Shown: positions 1 through 7,464, numbered from the stretch's first letter. The stretch: 64,000 bases of DNA from Algibacter luteus (GCF_900141715.1 NZ_FQYK01000005.1:186001-250000), one strand, 5' to 3'. Translations and numbers: made by a program. Notes: generated by a model not told the origin, from the letters alone.

Positions 1-43
1 CAAATACATCTACTTCAGTTTCAGTTGTTTTATTTTTAACCAT
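1..43 (-). CDS. Start of a possible DUF1801 (YdhG-like) protein, cut by window edge
   Basis: Only the first 14 codons are visible (MVKNKTTETEVDVF), reading out of the window. The opening resembles small DUF1801 proteins, which often begin with Lys/Thr-rich residues and a V..F(I/L)N segment. The gene follows site S1 in the same orientation as the other cassette genes, which supports it being the next cassette. Too little is present for a firm family call. Confidence 0.35.
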   Translation of the reverse strand, partial: MVKNKTTETEVDVF

Positions 44-76
44 TTCTTTAATTGTGTTAAGTGCTTTAAAATGCCT

Positions 77-202
77 GCCTATGTGTTCGTGTGTGATTTC
101 GGAGTAATAGAACTAAGATAGTAAATTAACAGAAACCTATAATTCAAAGCATCTAGTTTTCCGAATGAAATCAAGCGCAATAAACTATACGCGTTGTTGG
201 CG
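77..202. repeat. attC-like site S1 (decayed left core)
   Basis: The right end is intact (ATACGCGTTGTTGGCG, core GTTGGCG at 196-202). The left core reads CCTATG where AAC is expected, followed by a recognisable GTGTTCGTGTGTG arm. The central CC/GG hairpin is missing. The outer bases GTTGGCG pair with CGCCAAC at the left end of S2, which defines the cassette around 217-582. Confidence 0.65.
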
Positions 203-216
203 TGTCGTGGTTTAAT

Positions 217-582
217 TTAATTATTATAGTTTTGAATCTTTCGTTCGTCACGAATTTCACCTACATGATAATATGCTATAATTTGCTCAATGAGATTGTC
301 TTTTGCATAATACCATTCACTTACATCCAAACTAAATTCTTGACCTTGTTTCGCTGTATATCTTACACATGCTTTATTTGATTCATAAATTACATCGTGA
401 ATCTCAAATTCATATCCCAGAAATTTATCCTTATTTTCTTCAATTAAGTTTGTATACGCTTTTTTTCCTTCTATGATCCCGAAAGGGCTTGTGTGTTTGA
501 AATTTTCAGAGATTGGCAAATTAAGAAAATCACCTTTTTCCCATTTGTCAAACCATTGTTTCACTAAATCTTTTAAGTCCAT
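217..582 (-). CDS. SnoaL-like / NTF2-fold small protein
   Basis: This 121-residue protein has the length and pattern of the SnoaL-like NTF2 fold: an N-terminal helix (LVKQWFDKWEKGDF), a central FGIIEGKKAY turn, then beta strands with a conserved WYYAKDNLI segment near residue 90. NTF2-fold proteins of this size are usually cytoplasmic and act as small-molecule isomerases, hydrolases or ligand binders, so the substrate cannot be told. It is the only gene in its cassette, bounded by complementary GTTGGCG/CGCCAAC flanks. No signal peptide is visible. The start at 582 is the only Met that covers the whole fold. Confidence 0.6.
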   Translation of the reverse strand: MDLKDLVKQWFDKWEKGDFLNLPISENFKHTSPFGIIEGKKAYTNLIEENKDKFLGYEFEIHDVIYESNKACVRYTAKQGQEFSLDVSEWYYAKDNLIEQIIAYYHVGEIRDERKIQNYNN

Positions 583-613
583 TTTATAAATTAGTATCGC
601 AATTTAGTATGTG

Positions 614-748
614 CGCCAACGTGTTTGTAACAAATTAGTTGCGTGGTTTAGCCTCTAATTTAATAAACAATAACGAGCTCGAGAAAATTTAGAAGAAATA
701 ATCCAAACAAGAAACGGCCAAAGCAATGAATTATAAACGTTGTAGACA
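614..748. repeat. attC-like site S2 (degenerate)
   Basis: The left core CGCCAAC and following GTGTTTGTAA arm are clear, as is the right ATTATAAACGTTGTAGAC end. Arm pairing is imperfect because of a small insertion on the left. The right core appears to have lost one base (GTAGACA where GTTNNNN is expected). The central GNA hairpin is not present. Confidence 0.65.
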
Positions 749-756
749 ACTGGTTT

Positions 757-1269
757 TTATTTTGAATAAGCACCTGAAGAATATGTCAATTCATAACTAT
801 GCGTGTAGATTTCAAATACAATTCCAAACGGGTCTTCAACATAACACATTTTGAAAGGCTTGTCATTCGGATAGTATGCTCTTATTGGCATTCTTTGTTT
901 TCCTCCATAAGACAAAATTTTATCAATGAGTTCTTCAATATTTGGGTCTTGTATACAAAAATGAAATAGACCGGTATTGAAAGGATTAAATTCAGGTGCT
1001 TCTTTAATTCCATTCGGAAAAGAAAATAATTCTATTCCAATACCGTCAGAAGTTGCTAAATGAGCGATTTCAAACGACGTCCAATCGTTTCCGAAAACGT
1101 CAATGCACATTTGACCAATAGCAGTTTCCTTTTCTTTTTTGACTTCTGAAGGCTCCATAATTATGTACCAGCCCATTACTTCTGAATAGAATTTAACGGC
1201 CTCTTTTATATTTGGAACTGTTAATCCGATATGCGAAAATGATTTTGGATAATTTTTATTCGTTGTCAT
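757..1269 (-). CDS. VOC-family (glyoxalase/dioxygenase-like) protein
   Basis: This 170-residue protein begins with the vicinal-oxygen-chelate opening FSHIGLTVPNIKEAVKFYSEVMGW (residues 10-34) and has a second betaalphabetabetabeta half with LFHFCIQDPNIEELIDKI and an ending FKMCYVEDPFGIVFEIYT. Candidate metal ligands are H13, H103 and E153. Members include glyoxalases, ring-cleaving dioxygenases and resistance proteins; the substrate here is unknown. The gene is divergent from an HxlR-type regulator within the same cassette. That arrangement usually means the regulator controls the enzyme in response to a reactive electrophile or related signal. Confidence 0.75.
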   Translation of the reverse strand: MTTNKNYPKSFSHIGLTVPNIKEAVKFYSEVMGWYIIMEPSEVKKEKETAIGQMCIDVFGNDWTSFEIAHLATSDGIGIELFSFPNGIKEAPEFNPFNTGLFHFCIQDPNIEELIDKILSYGGKQRMPIRAYYPNDKPFKMCYVEDPFGIVFEIYTHSYELTYSSGAYSK

Positions 1270-1298
1270 AAGTTAAATTTTAGATTGCAAAAATAATC

Positions 1299-1306
1299 TA
1301 TATTTG
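1299..1306 (+). promoter_or_regulatory. Candidate -7 box TATATTTG for the HxlR gene
   Basis: It matches the Bacteroidota -7 consensus TAnnTTTG in the divergent intergenic region. A TTG lies upstream, but closer than the usual spacing. A second match, TAATTTTG (1386-1393), abuts the ATG and could give a leaderless transcript. Neither is proven. Confidence 0.3.
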
Positions 1307-1393
1307 CCTAATCGGCAATAACTTACTAAAAAGGAGTATAGTTACTAAAATGAGTAAAATAATGATAATCAATAATTTAAAGTTGTAATTTTG

Positions 1394-1702
1394 ATGAAAG
1401 AAAATAGTTGTCCATTAAATTATACTATGAAATTAATAGGAACAAAATGGAAACCTTTAATTCTATTTCATTTATTAGAAGGCGGTTTACGTTCAGGAAT
1501 ATTACAAAAGAAAATTCCAGAGATTTCAAATAAAATGTTTACACAAACAGTAAGAGATCTAGAAAAAGATGGACTTATTTCTAGAAAAGTTTTTCCTGTA
1601 GTTCCTCCTAAAGTGGAATACAGATTAACCACTAGAGGGAAATCACTTGAGAATATTTTAAGAAGTTTGGATAATTGGGGATTGGAAGATTGTCAGAATT
1701 AA
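1394..1702 (+). CDS. HxlR-family transcriptional regulator
   Basis: The 102-residue winged-helix protein shows the HxlR signature: an early Cys followed by MKLIGTKWKPLILFHL, then LRSGILQKKIPEISNKMFTQTVRDLEKDGLISRKVFPVVPPKVEYRLT, the recognition helix and wing. HxlR proteins often sense electrophiles or aldehydes through the N-terminal Cys (C6 here, in ENSCPLN). ATG at 1394 is preferred over a TTG one codon earlier. It is one of the few + strand genes in the array and sits back to back with the VOC gene, its probable target, in one cassette. Confidence 0.85.
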   Translation: MKENSCPLNYTMKLIGTKWKPLILFHLLEGGLRSGILQKKIPEISNKMFTQTVRDLEKDGLISRKVFPVVPPKVEYRLTTRGKSLENILRSLDNWGLEDCQN

Positions 1703-1729
1703 TTTAATGTGCTCGATTTCAAACTTGTT

Positions 1730-1862
1730 GTTTAACGGTTTTGTGAATGATTAGTTGCGTGTTTAAGCAACTAATTTAGCAAACAAAACCGAACGCGAGA
1801 AAATTCCGCAGGAATATTCGTAAGCAGTCTATAACAAGCAATGAATTATAAACTTGTTGTGC
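1730..1862. repeat. attC-like site S3
   Basis: The left core is GTTTAAC (1730-1736) and the right core GTTGTGC (1856-1862). The arms GTGAATGATTAGTTGC and AGCAATGAATTATAAAC pair with wobbles. The central hairpin ATTCCGCAGGAAT has a GCA triloop. The local alternative hairpin TTAGTTGC/GCAACTAA is also present. Confidence 0.8.
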
Positions 1863-1882
1863 CTGCCTAGGGTAGGTAGGCT
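1861..1882. repeat. Short imperfect palindrome GCCTGCCTA..TAGGTAGGC
   Basis: The palindrome overlaps the right core of S3 and lies just 3' of the following DUF6090 stop. It could act as a terminator hairpin, although no T-run follows on the minus strand. A related GCCTGCCTA sequence occurs in the decayed end of S1, and a longer perfect version lies at 50,389-50,408, so it may be a dispersed palindrome family. Confidence 0.45.
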
Positions 1883-1886
1883 ATCG

Positions 1887-2900
1887 TTATTCTTTAATTA
1901 GTATTTGAGTTATTATGCCATTACTTCTTTTCAGGAAGTGCTGCCCCTTTTCATTTTTGTATAACCTTATAATCGCAGCCCTACCGGCAAAATAAAAATT
2001 GTCTTGATGCCAATATAATTGCGTTTGGTTGTCTTCCGTTTTAATGAATAGTTCGTTGTTTTCAAAGATTAAGGAAAGCCTTTGGCGAATCTCAAGTCCT
2101 TCTGAATGGATGTAATCCCCTAAAAAGGATTCAACGTCATCTTTATTGGCTGAAAGTCTTAAAACTTCTGGAGTCTTGGAGCCATGATTCCCTAGTAACG
2201 AATCAATTTGATGGTACAGCTCTGTAGCCTCAAACCTGAATACAGATGATATAAAGGCCACACTTCGAAAGGCTTTCATGTACTCTGCCGTCCTGTTTTT
2301 CAAAAAAGGATCATCCAATAGATATTGTCTGGCTTCTTTTGTAGTAAAGTTGTTGAATTGATGTTCTGCATGATTTGGATCTATGTATGCCCGGTTATAT
2401 CTGCTGTCATCAGCTTTTGCAATTAAGGTGGCATTACTGTCGGTAATATCTTCTTGTGTTACCGTATATAAACCATTTAATCTAGGCATGAGCACAGAGT
2501 ATTTATCCGGCAAGTTTTCCAGATTGTCCATCAAGCGTTCATAACCTCCTCTATTAACACTAAAATTTACAAAACCATCATATGGACGTAACTCATAGGG
2601 TGTAGATTCCACCGTTAATAAGTCCTTATAAACCTTATAAGCCATTGAGTCTTTTCGAATAAAATGTTTGAATATTCGCTTGGAGTCTTTTATATCAATA
2701 AGAATATCTTCTTGTATCTGGGTAAGGATAGTTTTAATTTTTTGCTCGTTTTTAGACGCATTATAGGCATCATTTATGGCGACAGCAATCAAGATTCCTA
2801 TCACCACTAGAAAGATCTCACCAATGGCGTATTTAAAATACTTTCCAGCTTTATTTTTTCCCATAAGGTCGTATCTAATCTTTCTAAAAAACTTAATCAT
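1887..2900 (-). CDS. DUF6090-family membrane-anchored protein (paralogue 1)
   Basis: The protein has 337 residues. Residues 1-45 are the family hallmark: a basic N-terminus MIKFFRKIRYDL, then a single transmembrane helix around GEIFLVVIGILIAVAIN (28-44). Basic residues before the helix predict a cytoplasmic N-terminus and an exported C-terminal domain. The remaining 290 residues are mostly helical and end in a beta-rich part (LFIKTEDNQTQLYWHQDNFYF). No function is established for the family. With paralogue 4 it forms a longer subclass (about 340-350 aa); the other copies are about 240-260 aa. It lacks the usual INNWNE tail after the helix. Confidence 0.8.
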   Translation of the reverse strand: MIKFFRKIRYDLMGKNKAGKYFKYAIGEIFLVVIGILIAVAINDAYNASKNEQKIKTILTQIQEDILIDIKDSKRIFKHFIRKDSMAYKVYKDLLTVESTPYELRPYDGFVNFSVNRGGYERLMDNLENLPDKYSVLMPRLNGLYTVTQEDITDSNATLIAKADDSRYNRAYIDPNHAEHQFNNFTTKEARQYLLDDPFLKNRTAEYMKAFRSVAFISSVFRFEATELYHQIDSLLGNHGSKTPEVLRLSANKDDVESFLGDYIHSEGLEIRQRLSLIFENNELFIKTEDNQTQLYWHQDNFYFAGRAAIIRLYKNEKGQHFLKRSNGIITQILIKE

Positions 2901-2904
2901 ATAT

Positions 2905-3015
2905 CTAATTTAAGCATTTAGTTTGTCCGCAAGCCGCTTTCTCAACCAAATGTCCACTGGACATTCGATTTTGTTGCACAAAATTATGTTTCGATAATCT
3001 AAAGAATTTTATCAT
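2905..3015 (-). CDS. Small ORF of 36 codons preceding paralogue 1 (duplicated at 3823-3933)
   Basis: The ORF starts MIKFFRLSKHNFVQQN and ends ACGQTKCLN, four bases before the DUF6090 start. Upstream of its ATG is the leader normally found in front of DUF6090 genes. A second copy with a few substitutions and no frameshift precedes paralogue 2. It may be a real leader peptide or a DUF6090 5' end split by an insertion. The inner AATGTCC/GGACATT inverted repeat could form a hairpin. Confidence 0.35.
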   Translation of the reverse strand: MIKFFRLSKHNFVQQNRMSSGHLVEKAACGQTKCLN

Positions 3016-3039
3016 TGGTTAGCGGTTTCTGTTAATGAG

Positions 3040-3057
3040 CTATACACGGTGTTGTAC
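3040..3057. repeat. Truncated attC-like site (right arm only)
   Basis: The sequence CTATACACGGTGTTGTAC is the right arm plus core GTTGTAC of a site. It is joined directly to a DUF6090 leader (GGTTAGCGGTTTCTGTTAATGAG). The left core, left arm and central hairpin are missing, so a deletion removed most of the site. Confidence 0.65.
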
Positions 3058-3062
3058 TTTCG

Positions 3063-3818
3063 TTATTTCTCAATATCTTCTTCAATTAATACTATAGTTT
3101 TTTCTACTATGTCTAGAATATTTTTACAAATTGATGCTATATAGGAATTATTTGATGAAGCTAAAACATATGTATTTTTTAAACTTTTATCACCTTTAAT
3201 CATTTCAATATTCTGTTTTAATAAAATGGAATCATTTTTATCAAAATCCACTTTTTTTGCATTAAACATTAGCTCATAATCGATAGAATTAATATTTTTT
3301 TTATAAAGGAATTCGTGATACTCATATTTTAAATGTTCTTCCATCATTGCAAGTTGCACATATTTCGAATTTAAATTTAAAAGATGTTGTCGTATTTCAT
3401 TACTATTAATTAATGACAATTGACCGGAACTTTTAAGTTCACTAAATGAGTTGTTGTTCGGGTGATGAACTCTCCAAATAAATGCTCTGAACTGATTTTT
3501 ATTGAAAGAGACTAAATCTTGTTGTCTTTTTCCATCAATGTAATCCCTTATAGTATCAGAAGCTTTAGATTGTGATTCTTTAAATTTTATCATTTTTTCT
3601 AAAGCAATTATTTCCTGATTTAAATCTTGAAGAATATTATTTAGATGTACAATTTCATTTTTTCTCAAATCACTATTCTCTCGACTAATATTTAATTGCA
3701 AAGCAATCAAAATACCAATAACAACAAGTATAATTTCTCCAATGGCGTATTTGAAATACTTTCCAGTTTTATTTTTTTCCATAAGGTCGTATCTAATCTT
3801 TCTAAAAAACTTAATCAT
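3063..3818 (-). CDS. DUF6090-family membrane-anchored protein (paralogue 2)
   Basis: The 251-residue protein has an N-terminus nearly identical to paralogue 1 (MIKFFRKIRYDLMEKNKTGKY) and a TM helix at about residues 28-42 (GEIILVVIGILIALQLN). The C-terminal domain differs strongly from paralogue 1 and is helical and charged, with a central FIWRVHHPNNNSFSELKSSGQLSLI segment. The motif (N)xxF.EL..SG.L.LI recurs in paralogues 2, 3, 5 and others. The gene shares its upstream 120 bp with paralogue 1, which indicates a local duplication. Its flanking cores (GTTGTAC, GCATAAC) match only partly. Confidence 0.8.
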   Translation of the reverse strand: MIKFFRKIRYDLMEKNKTGKYFKYAIGEIILVVIGILIALQLNISRENSDLRKNEIVHLNNILQDLNQEIIALEKMIKFKESQSKASDTIRDYIDGKRQQDLVSFNKNQFRAFIWRVHHPNNNSFSELKSSGQLSLINSNEIRQHLLNLNSKYVQLAMMEEHLKYEYHEFLYKKNINSIDYELMFNAKKVDFDKNDSILLKQNIEMIKGDKSLKNTYVLASSNNSYIASICKNILDIVEKTIVLIEEDIEK

Positions 3819-3822
3819 ATAT

Positions 3823-3933
3823 CTAATTTAAGCATTTAGTCTGTCCGCAAGCGGCTATCTCAACCAAATGTCCACTGGACATTTGATTTTGTTGCACAAA
3901 ATTATGTTTCGATAATTTAAGGAATTTAATCAT
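3823..3933 (-). CDS. Second copy of the 36-codon small ORF
   Basis: It starts MIKFLKLSKHNFVQQN and ends TKCLN, the same length as the copy at 2905-3015, and again stops four bases before a DUF6090 start. Only a handful of substitutions separate the copies and the frame is kept. That is compatible with weak coding constraint or simply a recent duplication. Confidence 0.35.
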   Translation of the reverse strand: MIKFLKLSKHNFVQQNQMSSGHLVEIAACGQTKCLN

Positions 3934-3995
3934 TGGTTAGTTCTTTCACTAAAGTTAGGATAATTATTTTAATCCGTTCGAGTGAGAATAATGAA

Positions 3996-4128
3996 GCATA
4001 ACGTGTTTGTATAATCGTCAGTTGCGGGTTAATATGCGTTAATATTCGGTTAAGGACTGACGTTAGCAATTCCGAGTGGATTCGGACGTAGTCGAATCCG
4101 CCGTAATTGCGGTTATACATTGTTAGCC
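3996..4128. repeat. attC-like site S4
   Basis: The cores are GCATAAC (3996-4002) and GTTAGCC (4122-4128). The arms GTATAATCGTCAGTTGCGG and CCGTAATTGCGGTTATAC pair. The centre is a different hairpin, GGATTCG/CGAATCC with loop GACGTAGT, shared only with S17. The preceding bases 3940-3995 hold a longer DUF6090 leader with a TAACTTTA element on the minus strand, a weak -7 match. Confidence 0.8.
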
Positions 4129-4893
4129 TTTCGTTATTTCTTTATTAATTAAGTCAATAACTTTTTTGTTCAATTCTTTCATTCTTTTGTAATCATCGAT
4201 AATCAATGAATTCGTAAATACTGAAACGACAAATCCATTCTTAAAGACTTTATTATTAATCAGTCTATCTATTTCTTCCCTTGAAAGCTCTATCTTATTA
4301 TCAAATTCTCCATTGTTAGCATAGAAAACAAAGCTTTGGGCAAAAGGTTCTAAATCAACAGTTCTAAACCAAGGGTCATAAAAATAGTGCTCCATATCAT
4401 TTCTCAAATGCTCTCGATATGATATAATTTGTTTGTGGATTAAGTCTAAATTTAAAAGTTCATTTTTTATTGATGCGTTTGAGATTATTGTAAAATTTCC
4501 AGAATTCAATAATTCTACGAAAGTGTTGTTATTCCGCTGAAATTCTTGCCAGATGCCCACATTAAAGGTATGGAAGTTAAACATTTGAATATTCTCTACA
4601 GGCTTTCCATTAAAATGTTCAAGAGCAATTTGGGCAGAGTTCACTATACTTTCTCTAATACCAATGTAGCGTTCAAGTTCACTTTCTTCAAAAACTAAAT
4701 CACTCTTTAAATTTTTCAAGAATTGTACTTCTTTGGCTCTTTGTTTATTTAATTCGTTATTGTTGTTGATTTGTAATGCTATTAAGATTCCAATTACTAC
4801 AAGAACTATCTCTCCAATTGCATAAATTAAATACTTACTGAATTTATTTTCAGAAAGTAAATTTTGACGAATTTTTCTAAAGAATTTTATCAT
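4123..4893 (-). CDS. DUF6090-family membrane-anchored protein (paralogue 3)
   Basis: The protein has 256 residues. Its N-terminus (MIKFFRKIRQNLLSENKFSKYL) precedes a TM helix at 28-42 ending LQINNNN. The exported part contains NNTFVELLNSGNFTIISNASIKNELLNLD, the family's recurrent central motif. The last codons (ITKG, stop) lie in S4: the TAA stop is formed by the core GTTA itself. The flanks (GTTAGCC left, TCACAAC right) do not match, so this cassette was probably rearranged after capture. Function is unknown. Confidence 0.8.
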   Translation of the reverse strand: MIKFFRKIRQNLLSENKFSKYLIYAIGEIVLVVIGILIALQINNNNELNKQRAKEVQFLKNLKSDLVFEESELERYIGIRESIVNSAQIALEHFNGKPVENIQMFNFHTFNVGIWQEFQRNNNTFVELLNSGNFTIISNASIKNELLNLDLIHKQIISYREHLRNDMEHYFYDPWFRTVDLEPFAQSFVFYANNGEFDNKIELSREEIDRLINNKVFKNGFVVSVFTNSLIIDDYKRMKELNKKVIDLINKEITKG

Positions 4894-4917
4894 TGGTTAG
4901 CGGTTTCTGATAATGAA

Positions 4918-5049
4918 TCACAACGTAGTTGTATATGGATTGTTGCGTGGTTTAAGCACATAAATTAGCAAATAAAAACCGAATAGAAAATCCGCGAGGA
5001 TTTTCGTAAGTAGGCTAGAACCAGCAATAAATTATATACGGTGTTAGCC
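4918..5049. repeat. attC-like site S5
   Basis: The cores are TCACAAC (4918-4924) and GTTAGCC (5043-5049). The arms are GTATATGGATTGTTGCG and AGCAATAAATTATATAC. The central hairpin AAAATCC-GCGA-GGATTTT has a GNRA-type tetraloop. It belongs to the subfamily with S15, S16, S28, S29 and S33. Confidence 0.85.
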
Positions 5050-5112
5050 TTTCGTTATTTCTTGTTCAGTTTTGTTCTAGTAAGTTATGCTTTCTTAAAG
5101 AATTTAATCACA
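5050..5112 (-). pseudogene. Fossil 5' end of a DUF6090 gene fused to a cassette 3' boundary
   Basis: On the minus strand the bases read GTG-ATT-AAA-TTC-TTT-AAG-AAA (VIKFFKK), then a stop, then residues resembling the N-terminal L...NK region, and then the AAATAACGAAAGGC boundary seen 3' of other DUF6090 genes. This looks like an internally deleted paralogue left between S5 and paralogue 4. Confidence 0.4.
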
Positions 5113-6156
5113 GTTTTTCAATTTTATAAATTCACTAGTTATTTGTCCATTAACAATTGTTTTTACACTATAGACATTACCAGCATCATCTTTGGAAAAA
5201 TTAAAATTTATGATACTGGTTTTGTTAATTTTAGCAATAAAATCACCATTTTCATTTATAGACAAAAGTAAATGGGCAGTGCCAGAGTCTCCAAATGCTA
5301 AGAAGTTACCTTTTCTTTCAATAGTTATATCCAAGTCTATTCTTCCAGTTTTATAACAGCCGGAATAGGTCTCTAATTTGTCATTACTTATTTTTATAGC
5401 ATGTCTAGGCATAAATTTCGGTAAGGGTTTTTCTGAAAATATGGCGTCATGTAGTTCAGCGTAACTTATTATTGAAACAGATTTTAAAAAAATCAATGAT
5501 TCAATATATTTGATATTTCTTTCTTTATATGAGGCCACCATATTTTTAAATAATGCTTGTTCAACAAAAGCAAAGGCCTCCTTATTTGGCTTTTTGCTCA
5601 ATACATCATAATACCAAGGCTGGTTGAACATAAAGTTTTTTTTAATATCATCATTTAAATTTGTTAAAGACTCCATGGGTTCGTATACCTTTTCTGCATT
5701 ATAGGTGTATAAAGGGGTAAGGTTTTTAAGGATACTATTATATTTTTTCGGTATAATATTTATAGCATTCATTAAACTATTGTAATCATTAGTGGACTGA
5801 CTAAAATTATGACTCATTTTAAAAAAATCAGTTAACTCTCCATACTGAAAACCTGTTACTTCATTAATTTTATAATTGCTTTCTAATATTAGTTTTGCTA
5901 TTGAATCTTTTTTATTTAGATAGAAAATAGTACCGTCAATTGCTTTTATATCCTGCTCGAGTTCTTGCAAAACTTGTTCAAACAATGTTTCAATTTTGGC
6001 ATTGTTATTTTTATTCTCGTTCCAATTATTAATTTGAAGTGCAATGAGAATACCAATAACCACAAGAACAATTTCACCAATTGCGTATTTCAGATATTTT
6101 CCTGTTTTACCTTCTGAAAGTAAATTTTGTCTAATTTTTCTAAAGAATTTAATCAT
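5104..6156 (-). CDS. DUF6090-family membrane-anchored protein (paralogue 4, long form)
   Basis: The 350-residue protein has the canonical N-terminus MIKFFRKIRQNLLSEGKTGKY, a TM helix (28-43) and INNWNENK. The last 90 residues (LETYSGCYKTGRIDLDITIERKGNFLAFGDSG) form a beta-rich repeat-like domain also present in weaker form in paralogue 1, resembling domains that follow beta-lactamase-like folds in other Bacteroidota proteins. The middle is helical. A TACCTTTA element (6173-6180, minus strand) in the leader is a near match to a -7 box. It is probably a bitopic inner-membrane protein with an exported domain. Confidence 0.8.
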   Translation of the reverse strand: MIKFFRKIRQNLLSEGKTGKYLKYAIGEIVLVVIGILIALQINNWNENKNNNAKIETLFEQVLQELEQDIKAIDGTIFYLNKKDSIAKLILESNYKINEVTGFQYGELTDFFKMSHNFSQSTNDYNSLMNAINIIPKKYNSILKNLTPLYTYNAEKVYEPMESLTNLNDDIKKNFMFNQPWYYDVLSKKPNKEAFAFVEQALFKNMVASYKERNIKYIESLIFLKSVSIISYAELHDAIFSEKPLPKFMPRHAIKISNDKLETYSGCYKTGRIDLDITIERKGNFLAFGDSGTAHLLLSINENGDFIAKINKTSIINFNFSKDDAGNVYSVKTIVNGQITSEFIKLKNCD

Positions 6157-6172
6157 TAGTGGTTAGTTTCTT

Positions 6173-6180
6173 TAAAGGTA
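6173..6180 (-). promoter_or_regulatory. Candidate -7 element TACCTTTA upstream of paralogue 4
   Basis: It matches TAnnTTTG at seven of eight positions. Similar elements lie in the longer leaders of paralogue 6 (TACCTTTC, 10,593-10,600) and near 3950 (TAACTTTA). The short leaders of the other DUF6090 genes have none. No convincing -33 TTG was found at the usual distance. Confidence 0.25.
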
Positions 6181-6215
6181 GGATAATAAATGAATTTGGG
6201 AATTCTGATAATGAA

Positions 6216-6232
6216 GCACAACGTTGTTGTGC
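6216..6232. repeat. Collapsed attC-like site S6 (cores only)
   Basis: GCACAAC-GTT-GTTGTGC: both cores are present and perfectly complementary, but the arms and central hairpin are gone, leaving 17 bp instead of about 132. It separates paralogues 4 and 5. It could result from slippage or deletion across the long hairpin. Confidence 0.7.
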
Positions 6233-6237
6233 TTTCG

Positions 6238-7002
6238 TTATTTACATTCTTTTTCTTTTAATAATCCTATAGGTTCTTGCATTTCCTTTTTCAAATTTGA
6301 TAAATGTTGTTTCTGTCTAATGAGCATGGCAATAAAAAAAACTAGATTATCTTGAAACTTTACGAAAATTGGGTTATTGATCTCGTTTGTCCAATCATTT
6401 TTTGGCAATACCTCTAATAGTTCTTTGTCGAGCTCCTGATTAAGGTAATCAATATCTTGAAACCCAAAATCACATATTAATTCAAAATCACTCATTCTTT
6501 TGAGAATTTCATTCCTATTCTCTTGAAGTAGATTTAGAATATTGTTCAAAAATGTACTATGCTGAATGAGTCTGTTTTTAAGTTCTAAATCCCTCAACAG
6601 TTTTAGCTGTCCTGACGATGTTATGTCTTCAAAAGCAATATTACTGGGTACAAAAACGTCTTGTCTTAAAGCAATTACGAATTTATTAAGTATTTCACCT
6701 CTGTCATTAGGTAATTTGTTTAAATCTAATATTAGCTCTTTACAAAGCTTAATTTTATCAGTTGTGAGTTTTGAAGTTTCATCAATTAATTTGTCATTTA
6801 ACTCAAAGTCGTCTAAAATTCTACAGTAATAATCTGCTTCGGCATTTTTATTCTTTCGGTTTTCATTCCAATTATTAATCTGCAAAGCAATCAAAATTCC
6901 AATTACGACCAAAACTATTTCTCCGATTGCATATTTCAAATACTTTTCAGTTTTTCCTTCTGAAAGTAAGTTTTGACGAATTTTTCTAAAAAATTTTATC
7001 AT
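6238..7002 (-). CDS. DUF6090-family membrane-anchored protein (paralogue 5)
   Basis: The 254-residue protein has the conserved N-terminus MIKFFRKIRQNLLSEGKTEKY, a TM helix and INNWNENRKN. The C-terminal domain has the family centre FEDITSSGQLKLLRDLELKNRL and is otherwise unlike its neighbours. The 3' boundary is AATAACGAAAGCACAAC, the usual one for this family. It lies directly after the collapsed site S6, so it may behave as one cassette with paralogue 4. Confidence 0.8.
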   Translation of the reverse strand: MIKFFRKIRQNLLSEGKTEKYLKYAIGEIVLVVIGILIALQINNWNENRKNKNAEADYYCRILDDFELNDKLIDETSKLTTDKIKLCKELILDLNKLPNDRGEILNKFVIALRQDVFVPSNIAFEDITSSGQLKLLRDLELKNRLIQHSTFLNNILNLLQENRNEILKRMSDFELICDFGFQDIDYLNQELDKELLEVLPKNDWTNEINNPIFVKFQDNLVFFIAMLIRQKQHLSNLKKEMQEPIGLLKEKECK

Positions 7003-7026
7003 TGGTTAGCGGTTTCTGATAATGAA

Positions 7027-7157
7027 TCACAACGGTTTTGTGTATGGTTAGTTGCGTGTTTCAGCAACTAATTTAGTAAACAAAAACCTAATATAAAATC
7101 CGCGAGGATTTTCGTAAGTAGGCTAGAACTAGCAATAAATTATATACGGTGTTGTGT
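7027..7157. repeat. attC-like site S7
   Basis: The cores are TCACAAC (7027-7033) and GTTGTGT (7151-7157). The left arm is GTGTATGGTTAGTTGC and the right AGCAATAAATTATATAC. The central hairpin has a GCGA loop, and the TTAGTTGC/GCAACTAA alternative hairpin is perfect. The outer bases GTTGTGTGCA pair over 10 bp with TGCACACAAC at S8. Confidence 0.85.
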
Positions 7158-7164
7158 GCAGTTT

Positions 7165-7464
7165 TTATTCAGATATTCTTTTCTTCAAATCCATTCTTTC
7201 GTGCAATATTCTCGTTATTTCAACATAATTTTCGTTCAAAGTTCTGTAGAATATTATATGTCGATTTGTATTCATTCCGAGAAGTTGCTTTGATATTCCA
7301 TCGTAGAATTTTCCGATGTCTGGGTTTTCTGCAATTTCTTGACAATTAGAAATCAGTTCAGCGTAATATTTGTCAGCTTGTTTTTCCGACCAAACCTCAA
7401 AGGTATAATCCCAAATCTTTGATAAATCCTCAACAGCTTTGTTGGTCAATTTATATTTAGCCAT
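7165..7464 (-). CDS. parE: ParE-type toxin (RelE/ParE superfamily)
   Basis: The 99-residue protein matches ParE toxins: AVEDLSKIWDYTFEVWSEKQADKYY (helical hairpin), IGKFYDGISKQLLGMNTNRHIIFYR, and the C-terminal strand VEITRILHERMD. ParE toxins poison DNA gyrase; RelE relatives cleave mRNA, and the (I/L)LH.RMD ending favours ParE. It overlaps the end of the antitoxin gene by 8 bp, so the pair is co-translated. Toxin-antitoxin cassettes are known to stabilise large integron arrays. Perfect 10-bp matching flanks make this an intact cassette. Confidence 0.88.
   Translation of the reverse strand: MAKYKLTNKAVEDLSKIWDYTFEVWSEKQADKYYAELISNCQEIAENPDIGKFYDGISKQLLGMNTNRHIIFYRTLNENYVEITRILHERMDLKKRISE

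Noticed and set aside
3926..4120. ORF across site S4
   Set aside because: It is made of the recombination-site body; similar frames in other sites have no shared protein.
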